From: Toxonevra muliebris
Lineage: Eukaryota; Arthropoda; Insecta; Diptera; Pallopteridae
Direction: 5' to 3'
Assembly: GCA_963691655.1 (NCBI GenBank)
Contig: OY829326.1
Location: 139,952,998-140,016,997, forward strand
DNA length: 64,000 nucleotides
The position numbers and the translations under genes were made by a program. The notes beneath the pieces were generated by a model, which ran no database searches, had not been told where the DNA came from, and was given only the letters and a program-made list of their open reading frames with translations. How positions within the stretch are numbered: position 1 is the first letter of the stretch; each line of letters opens with the position of its first letter. Shown here one piece after another: positions 35,921 through 48,010 of this stretch.

Positions 35921-37935
35921 TTAAGTTTTTTTTTTTTTTTTTTTATGCCATGCTCTCTTTCTTTTTTAAGTGCAATTCAATGTTTTCATTTTGAAAGTCT
36001 TCGATAATTCTTTCTTTTTTTTGTAGTTTTTTTTTTTTTTTAAGTGTAATTATGAAATGATTATATGCTGTGGCATGCGAGTATACATATGGAGAAATTG
36101 TAGGGTGCACGCGCGTATGTTTTGACACGCACCCAGTCGCATAGTTTAACACACTGCTTAAGTATTAGTAGTGGTAGCGGTTCAGCAGTTCATTGAGCAA
36201 AGTTGCTCTGAGTGAAGAAAACAGGAGCAAAGGATAAAACAAATAGATATCATGCAATATGCATATCTATATATATATGTAGAAAACCACAAAAGATACG
36301 TTTTTTTTTCACATACATATATACCTATACATTAATATATATATATATATATATATATGTGGCTGCTCTATTATTATCACAGACAGAGACTACTGACACT
36401 TTTGTATTGCCCTTCTGAGAAGGCGACAGGTGTTTCAAATATATATTCATATGTATATAAATTTTTTTTTTAACAGTGGGTTGTATTGTTGAATAGCGAG
36501 ACATGGATATCGACAGACATAAAAATTTGAGGCGTTTAATTTACGAATATACTTATTACATATGACACCGTGTCGATAGGTCATAGAGGTAGGTACGACT
36601 AGGTATATGCATGCATGAAGAATGGCGTTTGAGCGTAAGCAAAGTTCACTAAATTTCACCTTTTTCTAGCATTTACAACCTTGGTTAAACCCATTCCCTT
36701 TGAAGGTGAACCAACCTGCTACTACTGCCTCCGTAGTTGCTGTTGTTGTTGCTACTCCTCCTACTGTTAAGTAAGCAAAGTAAAAGTCTTACCTATCTAA
36801 CTCCCCTTTCGATACAATGATTCTGGTTTCCCATAATGCTAGCTAAGAACACACACATCGAGCTCGCTCTGGGGTTGGCAATACTTGCGCCGCCAATTGA
36901 ACTTAATCAAAGCATTTCGTTTGTCGGCAATTTTGCTTATAGTTGCCACACGCTTGCGTTTCTTTCTTTTTTTTTTTTGCATAGACCTCACTATGCGATT
37001 TTCTATTTTGTTGCTGTGCTGCATGGCGTTGCTGATATTACAACGTAACTAGCACCTATATATCTATAATACATACAATATTCTTACTATATGTATAAAA
37101 ACTTCTAGAAAGCGCACAGCATTTGAAGAGGAAAACAAAAAAAAATGGAAAAAAAAACGTTAAGAAATATTACAACATGCAGTACAACACAACGGGCGGT
37201 GGCGGCAACAGCTATAGCGACGGCATCAGCGCCGGTTATTGGCAACTTTGGAGATTTGCGCCAAGCACTAGCACCGCCATCACCACCACGTTTTAGTTAT
37301 AATATCTACTACTACTAGTCAAGATCAAAACAAACAGCCTCCAATTGCCGCGCGATCATCGCCATCATCATTATCATCATCAATAAATAAATTTTGCTTA
37401 AATCCATCGGCAAAGTGAAGTCAGTCAAGCCAGCCAGTTTTGCATATACTCGTGCATAGATACTATGAATGCGATGGAAAGGCGGGAGCGGTGACGCGCC
37501 GCACGTAAATCCAACAAATGTCGGTAAAATACAAAGCATTTGCGGAATTAGCTAAAGACTGATTGAGAAGAAATATGAATTGAAGTTGTTGTACTGCTGC
37601 CGCCATGCTGTTGTTGTTGTATGCGATAAATTTTATATATAGTTACATATCTTTTTATTATCACGCAGTTGCAGTTGAATGCGCAGTGGCGTTTTAAGTA
37701 ATTTGCAATTGAAATTGAATTTTGCTTTCTTTTTTTTTTATATGTTTTTATGGGAGATTTTGTTTTATTATTTTTTGAGTTATCAACTTGAAATTTATGC
37801 ATTTTTTTTTCATAAGAGTATGAATGAGAATTTACACTAACAAGTTTGCTATAGCGGCGATTTTATTTAGACTTTTGCAGAGGAAGAGTTTTAGATTTTT
37901 CAATTATTTAGATTAAGTTTTTTTCTTTAAAGGTT
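35921..37935. other. Intronic sequence with simple repeats
   Basis: Long T runs (35.93 and 36.02 kb), an (AT) tract at 36336-36358, GTTGTTGTTGCTAC-type and CATCATCATT-type trinucleotides (36.73, 37.36 kb) and GGCGGTGGCGGC near 37.2 kb. No gene seen. Confidence 0.55.
36336..36358. repeat. (AT)n microsatellite
   Basis: Uninterrupted AT run after ATACATATATACC sequence. Confidence 0.93.
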
Positions 37936-38160
37936 TTTCTCGAATTGTTACGTTCGACATGGATTTTGACTTCGGGTTTTAAAAGAGAAAATACTCCAGA
38001 GCAATCCTGCATACATAGTTTTTTTAAGTTGGTAAAGTTAAAAGCATTTTTTTGTTTGAAATTTTCGTCCTGTTTTCAAGTTGAACAGTTTAAAAATTAA
38101 TAAAAAATAATTAAAAAAAAAGAAGCTTTATAGGCTCTTTGTAAATTTAGACATATTTGG
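37936..38160 (-). repeat. Diverged scrap of the hAT family
   Basis: GCAATCCTGCATACATAG, TTTAAAAATTAATAAAAAAT and TTAGACATAT line up in order with 28.07-28.25 kb of hAT copy 2, same orientation, with many substitutions. No ends preserved. Confidence 0.65.
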
Positions 38161-38231
38161 CACATAATAAAAAGCGAAATTTTTAATACTGGTATTTGGA
38201 ATTTATCTTTCACTAGATGGCGCCTGCTATA

Positions 38232-39290
38232 GGAAATTGATGGATGAATAGTTCACCTAAGTCACTACCAATTTTATCTCTATCCATATGCGTCCCACGT
38301 TTTTCGTTTCAAATCATGCAAATATTTTCATACCTACTAAAATTCAAAACTACAAATTTTCAGGACAATCTACATATATGAGGTTAAAAATCTGTATGAG
38401 GTTATAAAACTCTATGGGGCTAAGAGAAATTATTTAATATTTTTTAGTCCGTTTTTAAAACGTTTTTTTAATTTTTATTTTCTGTTTTTTAGTCTTGTGT
38501 GTGTAAAAATTTTTACTGTCAATGCAACAACTATATAGGCTTGAGCCCTTGTAAATTTTCCGTGTTACACTGTGTAATCAATAACAACCAAATAAGAAAA
38601 GCAGCACAGTTATAATTTTTTTTTAAACAATATCACATAAAAAGGATTAGTTATACGAAAGTGTATTAAAAATCTTGCTTATGTACTGAGGTATTTCTGA
38701 ACCTTAAAGTGTACTGAAAAAATTACGATCATATTGAATAATGATTTTTACTATTTTTACGAATGCAATGCTTTTATTTGTGAACCTTATTTGACAAATA
38801 TCTACTTTCCAAAACGCCGTATTAATTATCCTCGACAAAAATCGTACATGGCTATGTCATCGTACTCCTTATTTATACACCGACCTAAAAATATGCTGTA
38901 CTATAATTATTGTATAATAATATTCTGTACTCCTGAAAGTATTCTGTACTATAATTATTGTATAATGATAATATTTATATACCAGCCTGAAAGTATGCTG
39001 TACTATAATTATTGTATAATAATAACATTTATACACCAGCCTAAAAGTATGCTATACTATAATTATTTTGTCTGTAAATAAATAAACGCTAATATTTTAT
39101 ATTATTTTATATTTATATAAATTTTAGATATTTCACATAGCATTGTCAACCATTTTGGAGCTATGTTTAAAGTTTCAAGTCTCGAGCTTATCGGGAAGTT
39201 AGTTTAAAATCGATTGCAAAATTCCAACCAAACAAACAGACGGACAGATACCATTGAAAGCGAGTTGATATAAACGTGGAAAAATAGTAA
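38232..39290 (+). repeat. Dispersed 1 kb repeat, copy B
   Basis: Second copy of the repeat at 15295-16215, in the same orientation. It has four units of the internal 50-55 bp tandem repeat (starts 38891, 38940, 38994, 39048) against two in copy A. It also has extra sequence after the left end (ACCAATTTTATCTCTATCCA). The 115-codon frame at 38734-39081 is the tandem repeat read as protein (LYYNYCII units) and is not a gene. Confidence 0.78.
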
Positions 39291-41330
39291 AATGGAGAGA
39301 TAATGATGGAGACCGGTGCATGTGAGTGTTTTTCCTTAAAAAACAATATTATTAGTAAAACTGCACAGTTAAGTCCTGATAAAAGTATCTTTCGAACTAA
39401 ATTTCTTAAAATAGAATTTGAACGCAGTTAAAAGTTAGATTCAAAGTCGAAAGGATACTCTCACAATTATAATATAAACCAAAATTGTTTTTCTGAAAAT
39501 CAAAAGCCTCTCTGCCTCCTTGCTCTACCGTTTTATCCCAATTTTACTCTGTTTGTAAATTCGATCACTTCTAATGCGTCATCTGGTGAGTGAAAAATTC
39601 TAAATGACTCCACAAATATTTTACAATTGATTACCTTTCAAATAAGCTTAAATTTACAAAGATTTACTTCAATCAATTTTCATAATTTTTAATCTTTTTC
39701 AACATATTGAAAGAGGGCAAAACTTCAGCGAAAAAAAAATCACTTAACCTTTTTCCAACCTAGAGAAATACCGAATCTCTTCAAATCAAAACTCAAACAG
39801 ACGCGAAAAAAAATTGTCTCAATTCAATCAGTATGAAAATTTCTTTTTTTGTCTTTATTTGTAAAATTATTTTTCGAATTTCCCAGGTAGTTCTGGCAAT
39901 CAAGCCAGAAGTTTAACAAAATGTAAGATTTGTACTTTGATCTCCCATTTTTTCGACCTACGATTATCCAAACTTATTTCTTCTACATCTTTCATGCCTG
40001 AAAATAGCAAAATGTCTCAATAAACTATGTACGAATGTGGATTCTTGGCTGAGTCAACTTTCAACAGCAGCAAAGACAGACAAACGATTGAACGGTCGAG
40101 GCACAAAGCCACTAGCAAAACACAGCGTTTTTCATATCCATAAAAAAATTAATTTTTCTCAAACAATAGTTTACAAGTTATCAACTTGAGTTCTTGTACA
40201 TTTTTAAACAGTTTTCTCACCAAAAAAAAAAAACAAAATTTTCCCAACTGCTCCTTAATGATCCTCAGCAAAGTAATTGCAATATTATCAGAACTTCTTC
40301 ATTCATATGCAATAACTCAAAATTTAAAAATTCTTCTAGTTTTCAAGTGAAAAGACTTGAACTTTTGTGCTATTGTCTAACAATAATTCTGTTGCAAAAA
40401 AAATACATAATTATTTTTCAGCAGTACCTTAAACATTTCGCTAATTTCTGAAAGTGAATTATTGTCTTTCACAATTTTTTCAGCTCTATAACTCACAAAC
40501 TAAAATATTTTGTATTGAAGATTTCTTTTAAAATTTATACTTTTCCTAGTGAATCTGCTGAATATCAACATTTATCTCTTGTATAGTTCTAACTTTTAGC
40601 GAGCGGCACAACATCAAACTCCCTACACATATTGCATTGTATGAGTCTATGTCAGCAACACAGGATGCCAATTGGTGGTGGTGCTATTTATCTACATAGA
40701 CGTATATACAAAAACATATGTGGATATGGTGGTGTGTTATGTGCATAATTGCCATAAAACAAGGCGGCGTCTTTCTATGAATCTCCTCGTATGTGTGGCA
40801 GTGGTACTGCTGATGTCCACATAAATATTGCTGCAACAACCATCATGATGATGATGCTGCACCGTGCCTCGCATTGTGTGTAAACATGCATAAAAATATT
40901 GGCATTTAATGGCGCAATGGAGCAATGCAATGACGCAGCATGCAAAACAGAGCTGCGAAAGGGAGATACATGCTTGCTTGCCGTCAATTCAATTCAATAA
41001 TATCTATAGAAGTTTTTTTTTTAATTTTTCATTCAACACAATAAGCGCCATTTTGTATAGTTACTCGTATGCAGGCGCAATATTTCATTGCAATTTTATA
41101 CATTTGTTATAAGAAAATTAACTAGGTACACTAAAAAATATTACTACATAATAAAATTACTATCTACTCACTATAAATATATTTACGATATACTAATAAA
41201 TTTATATTAAATTAGCCAATAAATAATTCTCTCAATCTGAACTCTTTGCTTTACCATTCGTTTTAAAACTCTATGTAGTTTTATTTTTATTTTTCTATTT
41301 TTGATTTGTTTGCAAAAATTTCAAATTGAG
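39291..41330. other. Intronic sequence preceding the T-box exon, no gene seen
   Basis: No repeat family or coding region recognised. CAT/ATG-rich sequence near 40.84 kb. Confidence 0.55.
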
Positions 41331-41341
41331 AAAATTTCTTA

Positions 41342-41641
<300 letters not shown>

Positions 41642-42459
41642 TTAAAGAAATTAATAAAAATTCTTCATAAATGTGCAAGTGCAATTGCGAAAGATTTATT
41701 TGACAGAAATTGTGACAGACGAGCTATCAGAATCTTCTCGGATAGTGAACCGGCAATCAAAGCAAGAAAGTATTAAGATCTAGATCATCTAACTCAGATC
41801 ATTGCACTTGATTTCAAAATATAAGAGGGGAAAAGAAAATTCATATAGAAAAATTCTAAAGAATAGATAGAATTTGTGGGGTACTACAAAAATAGGCCTT
41901 GAATTTCTAATGCAAGATATTAGGCCATATTCTATAACAATATGAAATACAAAAACGATCAGACACATTCTTTTCCAAAACTTTCAACAATTTTTTTGAA
42001 AATTAAGTTTCACAAAAGCCACAAAGTGAAAACTCATTGGAACTCAACTATTTCTATGCTATTTATATTGAAAATTTTCTTTGCCTTAATATTTACTATT
42101 ACTTTTATGGACACAATTGCTCATTGAGGGCCTAGGCCTAGGCTGAAGCGAAAAGAATTAGGAGATGCACTTTCTTTTGGGTTTTGGTTTTTTAGTAAGC
42201 CACGAACGTGAGTGGATTGTTTTGATAAGCAAATGTTAGTGTTCTTTGGACATTATTACAGATTACATTAACGATTCGATTAAGTTTTTTATAGTCTATT
42301 CAGTCCATTGACAAACAAGTTCGGCCAAGTCTCGGTTTCGGCCTCAAATATGGTACAATATTTGGCTTAAACAAAACTGATTTTTCTCATGATCTACACA
42401 ATTTTCATGTAGTGCATAAACTATTTTGAATTTGTTTATAATATAATTGTAAATATGAA

Positions 42460-43480
42460 AAACAAATCATACGAAATTATCGCCTTTAAACCGTGCGGCT
42501 ATAGCGGCACGCACAGTTTCTATCGATATCGCTGACGCTGCTTGAGCCAATGCTTTCTTTAGGCTTTCCAAATTTCGATGACGTTTTTTGCAGATCATGT
42601 CTACTAACAATAATTCAGATCTGGGCTTCCCGAGGGCAAATCTTCTGCTGCAATATCCAGTCACCTTAGTCATTCTTGTGTTGTTTAAGCTTTGTGTACA
42701 AGAGCTGAATCCAGCTGGAATACCCATCTATCTCCATTGAATCCATTAAACCCTTTACGACACCCTCTTAAACCTTTTACCCTGGTACATTTTAGCCCCT
42801 GTTTTAACCACTTTTTCGCGGAAATGAAGAGATGTGATCCCTTTGTGAGAGACTCTCTACCAAACCATTACTGATGCAGGGGGATGACCCCGCTGAACCC
42901 TTGGAACTGCATTTTTTGCTTCTATTGATGTCCTAGCATAGATTTTACCATTTTGATTCTTAAAAAATTTCTCCACAGTAAAGATTTAAAGAATATTTGC
43001 ATGACCATTGTCCGCGTGCCCCTGTAACAGTCGTTTGCAACTTTCAAACCTAATTTTTTTCAACCATGGTGTTAGCAATTGTCCAATTGGCTGACGGAAA
43101 GCTCTCATATTCAGATCATCCCGATTAAGTCTAGACATGGATCTGGAGAAAATATCCAGCGCTCTGAACATTCGTTTATGTGTTCGAAGAGGATTTCTGC
43201 GAACTTGTCCTCGTACAGTTTTTACGACTGCACTGACCGGGCAACGCATGGACGACCACTTCTTGGCCTGTCTTCTACTTCGAACGATTTAAAGAAACGA
43301 TCAAAAGCTCGATAAACAACTCGATAAACAAACATTCTTGATATTTCGAGATTTTTCAGTAATGTCTAAATTTTACCAGCACTTTTCCCGCACTTGTATA
43401 AAGCAATTACCGCAATGCGGTTGTCTTTATCACCCAACTCTATTGTAATCAAACAAATGCTGAAATCAAACTGATTTATT
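42460..43480 (-). pseudogene. Mariner-type transposase (ITmD37-like), frameshifted
   Basis: Minus-strand remains of a Tc1/mariner-superfamily transposase. In order: NRIAVIALYKCGKSAGKI (N-terminal helix-turn-helix, about 43430), FKSFEVEDRPRSGRPC, VKTVRGQVRRNPLRTHKRM, SRSMSRLNRDDLNMRAFRQP, LLTPWLKKIRFESCKRLLQG and HADNGH (43.0-43.25 kb). Then follow disrupted pieces with GHPPASVMVWW, then WVFQLDSALVHKA (second catalytic Asp, about 42700), and the C-terminal KRHRNLESLKKALAQAASA and ETVRAAIAARF. Several frameshifts and stops. The pattern is that of ITmD37-type mosquito/fly elements. The element ends were not located. It lies in the intron between the two T-box exons, same strand as bi. Confidence 0.82.
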
Positions 43481-43549
43481 TTTGCTGCTCTATGATACGC
43501 ACAGGTTAAAGAAAAACTAACGGTGCTATTCCTTTACAGTTTTAAATAT

Positions 43550-45320
43550 AACGGGCGAATGAAATTTTGGAACAGATCTGGCTCTAGCTGTAGCAAAGAA
43601 GTACCTATTTTTATCGTTCAAGTACCTACCAATCAAAATCAGTTCCAATTATGATTTTGAAGCTGTGTGTATAGAAAACATGTGTGAATCTCTAAGATGA
43701 CCTTGGAGCCATTCATTCGGCTCAGTTTCAGATCATATTACCTGACAAATTCTATGTAGGGCGTATAATGCTGTCAACCAGCATCGAAAACAGTAAAGAA
43801 TGCTTTGATAGCTAAAGGAATTGAGTCAACTCTCTGCATTCATTAATTCCCTTTAAAAATATAAACTTAGGGGAAGTAAATCAAGCAAATTATTTAGAGT
43901 ATAGAATGGAGCGGTACTCATAGCCACACTCTTCTCTGCAGTTTGTTTATAATCATTCCAAAGTCCATTGTACAACTGCAAGCTTCAGGACCTAGTTTTC
44001 TAAAAGTTCTGTGGCACTACTTTAAAAAATCGAGATACTTTCTGTTCACCTTGAATATTCCACGAAATGTTGTAATCCAAGGTTACTTTTAAGTACTTTC
44101 CGAAGATAAAATCAGGGTCACTTTTTTCAGAACCAGGTGTAAAATCTGAGTTCAAGTGGTTGCACTAGAAACTTTGGTATGCCATTCATCTGTCGCTGAC
44201 GGCACACCTTACATTTTGTTTATTCAATCTACTCTGTCGATTTACTGGTACCCTCACGTATTCAAAAGAGGTAGTCTTAAAACTACAAAAGTATTTACAG
44301 AGGTAATATGGCGATATATTCAGCACTAGATCTTGAAAATGTTATATGCCGAGAGCGTGAAGGTCACAGGTCAAAGAAAGAATGTAATCGAACAAGTTAC
44401 TTACTTATTGTTCCCCTGCGTTCACTTAGTTCAATGAGAATCGCAATTGTTTTCTTGTTTCATTAACTATTAGCATCTTTTATTTGGTGGTTCTTGTGCA
44501 GCGTTTTGTGCTGTTTTTTTTTTTTTTTTTAAATATTTAACTTGCCGTGTCTTTTATGATTATTTGAACTACTTTGAGTTCATAAAAGGAGATAAGCTCC
44601 CCCTTTATTAACTGACCCGTTCGCCTGTTTTTTCTATCATCGATACTTTCATGCCTCAAAGCTGGGTGAGCTATTTATTTTAAGATTTTGTAAACATTTC
44701 ATTATAAGTTTGATCTGATAACTTTATTTATTTAAATACTATTCTATGAATCTATGTGGAAAGCCAAGGTTCAACTAGGACCATCGAGCCAACAATGATG
44801 ATGATTCTATTAATCTATTCAAACAGACAATATTGCACAGTTCAGCTTTCTAGTAACTACCGACTTCCGAATATCTGAACCCAGTAAGTTTTAACTCAAT
44901 TCTTCCCTTCCAAGATGCGCAAGTAAAAATGTAACCCCAATGTTTATATAGCAGCTAAATCATCGAGTTGAGTTATCTGTTCCTGATTAGTCAAGTTATT
45001 TATAAAGAACTATAACTATCCCGAAACCCGAAACTTCTCAATATGAGGGAATATTTCAAATAGGAAGGACTGAACTGGGTATTTAAGCTTTGGTGAAGAC
45101 GAAACTAGAATTATTTTATTATTGCACAAAACCCCGTTTAAAACCTAGTTTAACCTAAGCCCGGTTTTCTGGAATAATTCAGAAAAATAATTAAAACTTC
45201 AACATTTCTTCCGATTTAATTTTAATAACTAAGCACAAAATTTAATTACTATCCTCTGGTTTTTTATATATAGATATAAACATAAATTTTCTTCAGTTTT
45301 TTTAATTCAAAAAAATCTGT
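43550..45320. other. Intronic sequence, no gene seen
   Basis: Nothing recognised apart from a T run at about 44.51-44.53 kb. Confidence 0.5.
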
Positions 45321-45326
45321 ACTTAC

Positions 45327-45440
45327 CTATTATGAAATTTATATCGATAATCATCGGCTGCCACAATATCCAAAAGTAATATATATTTCGCTTTTGCATC
45401 CAAGCCCGAAACACGAAATTTCATTTGAGGAAACATTTGC
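45327..45440 (-). CDS. bi: T-box exon of optomotor-blind (bifid) orthologue, upstream exon
   Basis: Internal coding exon of the same T-box gene, 3.7 kb upstream. It begins after TTCTTATTGCAG with one base finishing an Arg codon (phase 2). It then encodes 37 residues beginning [14 protein letters not shown] and ending [10 protein letters not shown], followed by AG at the donor GTAAGT, which joins to the T of the next exon to restore Ser. This is the N-terminal part of the T-box. Joined with the next exon it gives the continuous text [13 protein letters not shown] expected of the Tbx2 subfamily. The frame is intact and both splice sites are strong. The exon with the start of the T-box and the N-terminal domain was not found between here and the window end, so it lies more than 18 kb upstream. 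Whether the low-complexity stretch to the right holds any untranslated exon cannot be told. Confidence 0.93.
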
Positions 45441-47155
45441 CTGCAATAAGAAGAAAATAAAAAAGAGAAAATTTAATGAATGTAAATAAATGAAAATAAA
45501 ATAAAACGTTAATCAAATTGTTAAAATCAAGCACGGTGGCGGCAGCGGCAGGCAGGCCGTGGCGGCAGCAGTATGCTTAATCATCATAATCGTGGCCACC
45601 ATCATCATCATCATCATTATCATAGTCAGTTAGCAACGTGGTCAACATCATCGTGGTCATTATTGTTACACTCGTCTGGGAGTGCATTGGTATGTGAGAA
45701 TGGCCAACTAACTACTCACGTCAACAACTACGTGGTCGGTCATCATGTGGCGCCAACGTGAATTGCGCACGGAAAATTTAAATTTCACGAAATAGTAGTT
45801 TAAAAACAAAACCCAAATCTCATATATACGGCAAGAAAAATACCACGACGGACGACGATGGACGACGAAGATGATGATGAAGATGCCAGAAGGAAAAAAG
45901 TACGAGAGTAAATTGAAATTGGCCAAAACAATTTGACCAAGTAAAGCCAGTTAAAATCAGTGAGTGAGCGAACGTACAAAAAACTGAATGAGTTGCAAGA
46001 CATAAACTAAACTAAAAAAAAAAAACAAAATAAAAATCTTTGCAACTTGCAAACTCGAAAATTACCACATTCGAAAACCACCCATCATTATAGTCTAATA
46101 CTGTGGCTTCATTTGTCCAATTTATGTGTGAGATTGTTATTGTTGTTGCTATAGCGAAATTACTATTGCATTGCATTGCAGCAGCAGCAATTCAAGTCAG
46201 TAAGTAAAACACAAGCCACCAAGAAAATAAATGAATATCAAAACGAAGGAATGAGCGAACTAAAAAAAAAAGAAAAAAAAATCTGAAACAAACATTTTTA
46301 TTTGACCACAGAACGTGTTGCAAGATTCACCCAAAAGCAATAGCAACAAGCAGCAAGCAACAACAACAACAACAACAACAAAGAAAGATTGTTAACTGCC
46401 TTAGCACAAACTTTTACAAATATGAAAATTATAACTTTGGGCAGCAATCACTCAATCTCTCTTTTGCAAAGGCAATAAGTAATAAGCAGAGCAAAAAGGG
46501 CTCACTCAGCTTAGCACGGCTCGGTTCGGCTCAGTGCAGCGAGCGAGCAACAGCTTTAGCAACAACATCAAACCTTAGCAACAACAGACTCATGAATCAA
46601 ATTTAACGAACCTACGTCGTCTACATCGTTCATGTTTCCAGAAGATCATCATCAACAATGTCCAGACAAGCGACGCGACAGACGTCAACGAAAAACCAAC
46701 AAAACATGCCCACTTACTATAAAAATCTATACAACCATCATTGTTTAATATATGTGTCTGTCTGTCTGTCTGTCCGTCCATGATGGTTTGGTATTTGGTG
46801 TATTTTTGTGAGTTTTTTTGTTTGGGTGCAAACAACGATGGATGGATGGATGATTCTATTTAGTGATGGTGGTGCTGCCGCTGCTGCTGCAAAAAGTGCC
46901 CCCAAAAAATGCCCTAAAGCTATAAAAAGCTTGAACGCCACTGAAAGAATAAACGATTTCTACTCAAACTATGCTTGCTGTGATTGTAGTTGTTGTAAAT
47001 TTTGCAGTGTACAGCAAGAATATATTTTTTGAGAATTTACTTAGATTTTGATGATTGTGATCTGCTGAAATGATTCTTGCTGTTCCTGGTTGATGAACTG
47101 TTAAAGTAAAACAATTGATTGGATTTGAAATCAATGCTGAGCGATAGAGTTCCCG
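45441..47155. other. Trinucleotide-rich intronic sequence upstream of the T-box exon
   Basis: Rich in CATCAT, GGCGGCAGC, GACGACGATGA, CAACAA and GCTGCTGC-type runs (45.54-45.68, 45.84-45.89, 46.36, 46.87 kb). His-, Ser- or Ala-rich frames appear on several strands at once, so they are repeats rather than genes. A run of TCTG units lies near 46.76 kb. Confidence 0.55.
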
Positions 47156-47159
47156 ACTC

Positions 47160-48010
47160 TCTAGAGCATTTTAGTACTTTAGGTGTAGGTTTAGCTCGAA
47201 TTTCGGTCTAAATTTCAGTCTGTGTTTTGGTCTGAATTTAAACTTCTTCTCGCACAAAATGACTAGCTCAACTTCTGATCGACGCTTTTGCAATGCCACG
47301 AAATGCTTTTGCAATTCTGAGGAGCTTCAACCTTTCATTCTCTACGGATTCTTGAAGTCAAATTTCTGGTATGATTTTAAGACTGAATTTGGTTTTCTTT
47401 TGGTCGAATTTATTATCTGAATTGGGGTCTAGTTTTTGGTCTGACTTTGAATTGAATTTTGGCTTAAGTTTTGGGTTAAATTTAGTCGGCTTTTTAGTTT
47501 GAATTTAGTCTGCTTTTTAGTCTTAAGTTTGGTTTAAATTTCGTCCTGGGTTCTGGTCTAAATTTGGCTCAAATTTGGTCCGATCTTTGATTTGAGTTTT
47601 GGACGGATTTCTAACCTGAATTTGGTTTGAATTTGGCTTTAATTTTGAACTGATTTTTAATATGAATTTGGTTTCTTTTAAGTCGGAGTTTTGGTCCGAA
47701 TTTAGTATGAATTTTATTCCAATTTGGTTCGGGCTTAAATTTGGCTTGAATTTCGGTATAAAGGCGGCCTTAATTTGATTTAGTTTCTAGTCTGGATTTC
47801 GGTCTGATTTTTAGCAAAAATTTTATTAATTTTTGTTCGGAATTACATTTTGAATTCTGGTTTGGGTTTTGATCTGAATTTCGATCCGATTTCTAATTTA
47901 AGAATAGCCTGAATTCCGGTCTGAATCTCAGTCTAAAGTTTGGTCTGAATTTTTGTTTAAATTTTTGGTCTAACATTTGATTTGATTTTTGGTATGACTT
48001 TTGTGCTAGT
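47160..48010 (+). repeat. Degenerate TTTGGTCTGAAT-type tandem array (plus sense)
   Basis: About 850 bp of variants of GGTCTGAATTT, TTTGATTTG and GAATTTCGGTCTGA, spaced roughly 11-17 bp. Same family as 54430-56110, inverted relative to 23590-26030. Confidence 0.88.

Noticed and set aside
38734..39081. 115-codon frame with repeated YYNYCII units
   Set aside because: It is the 50-55 bp internal tandem repeat of copy B read in a frame that happens to stay open.
45573..45761. His-rich frame that might be the N-terminus of bi
   Set aside because: It is on the plus strand, opposite to bi, and built from CAT repeats.
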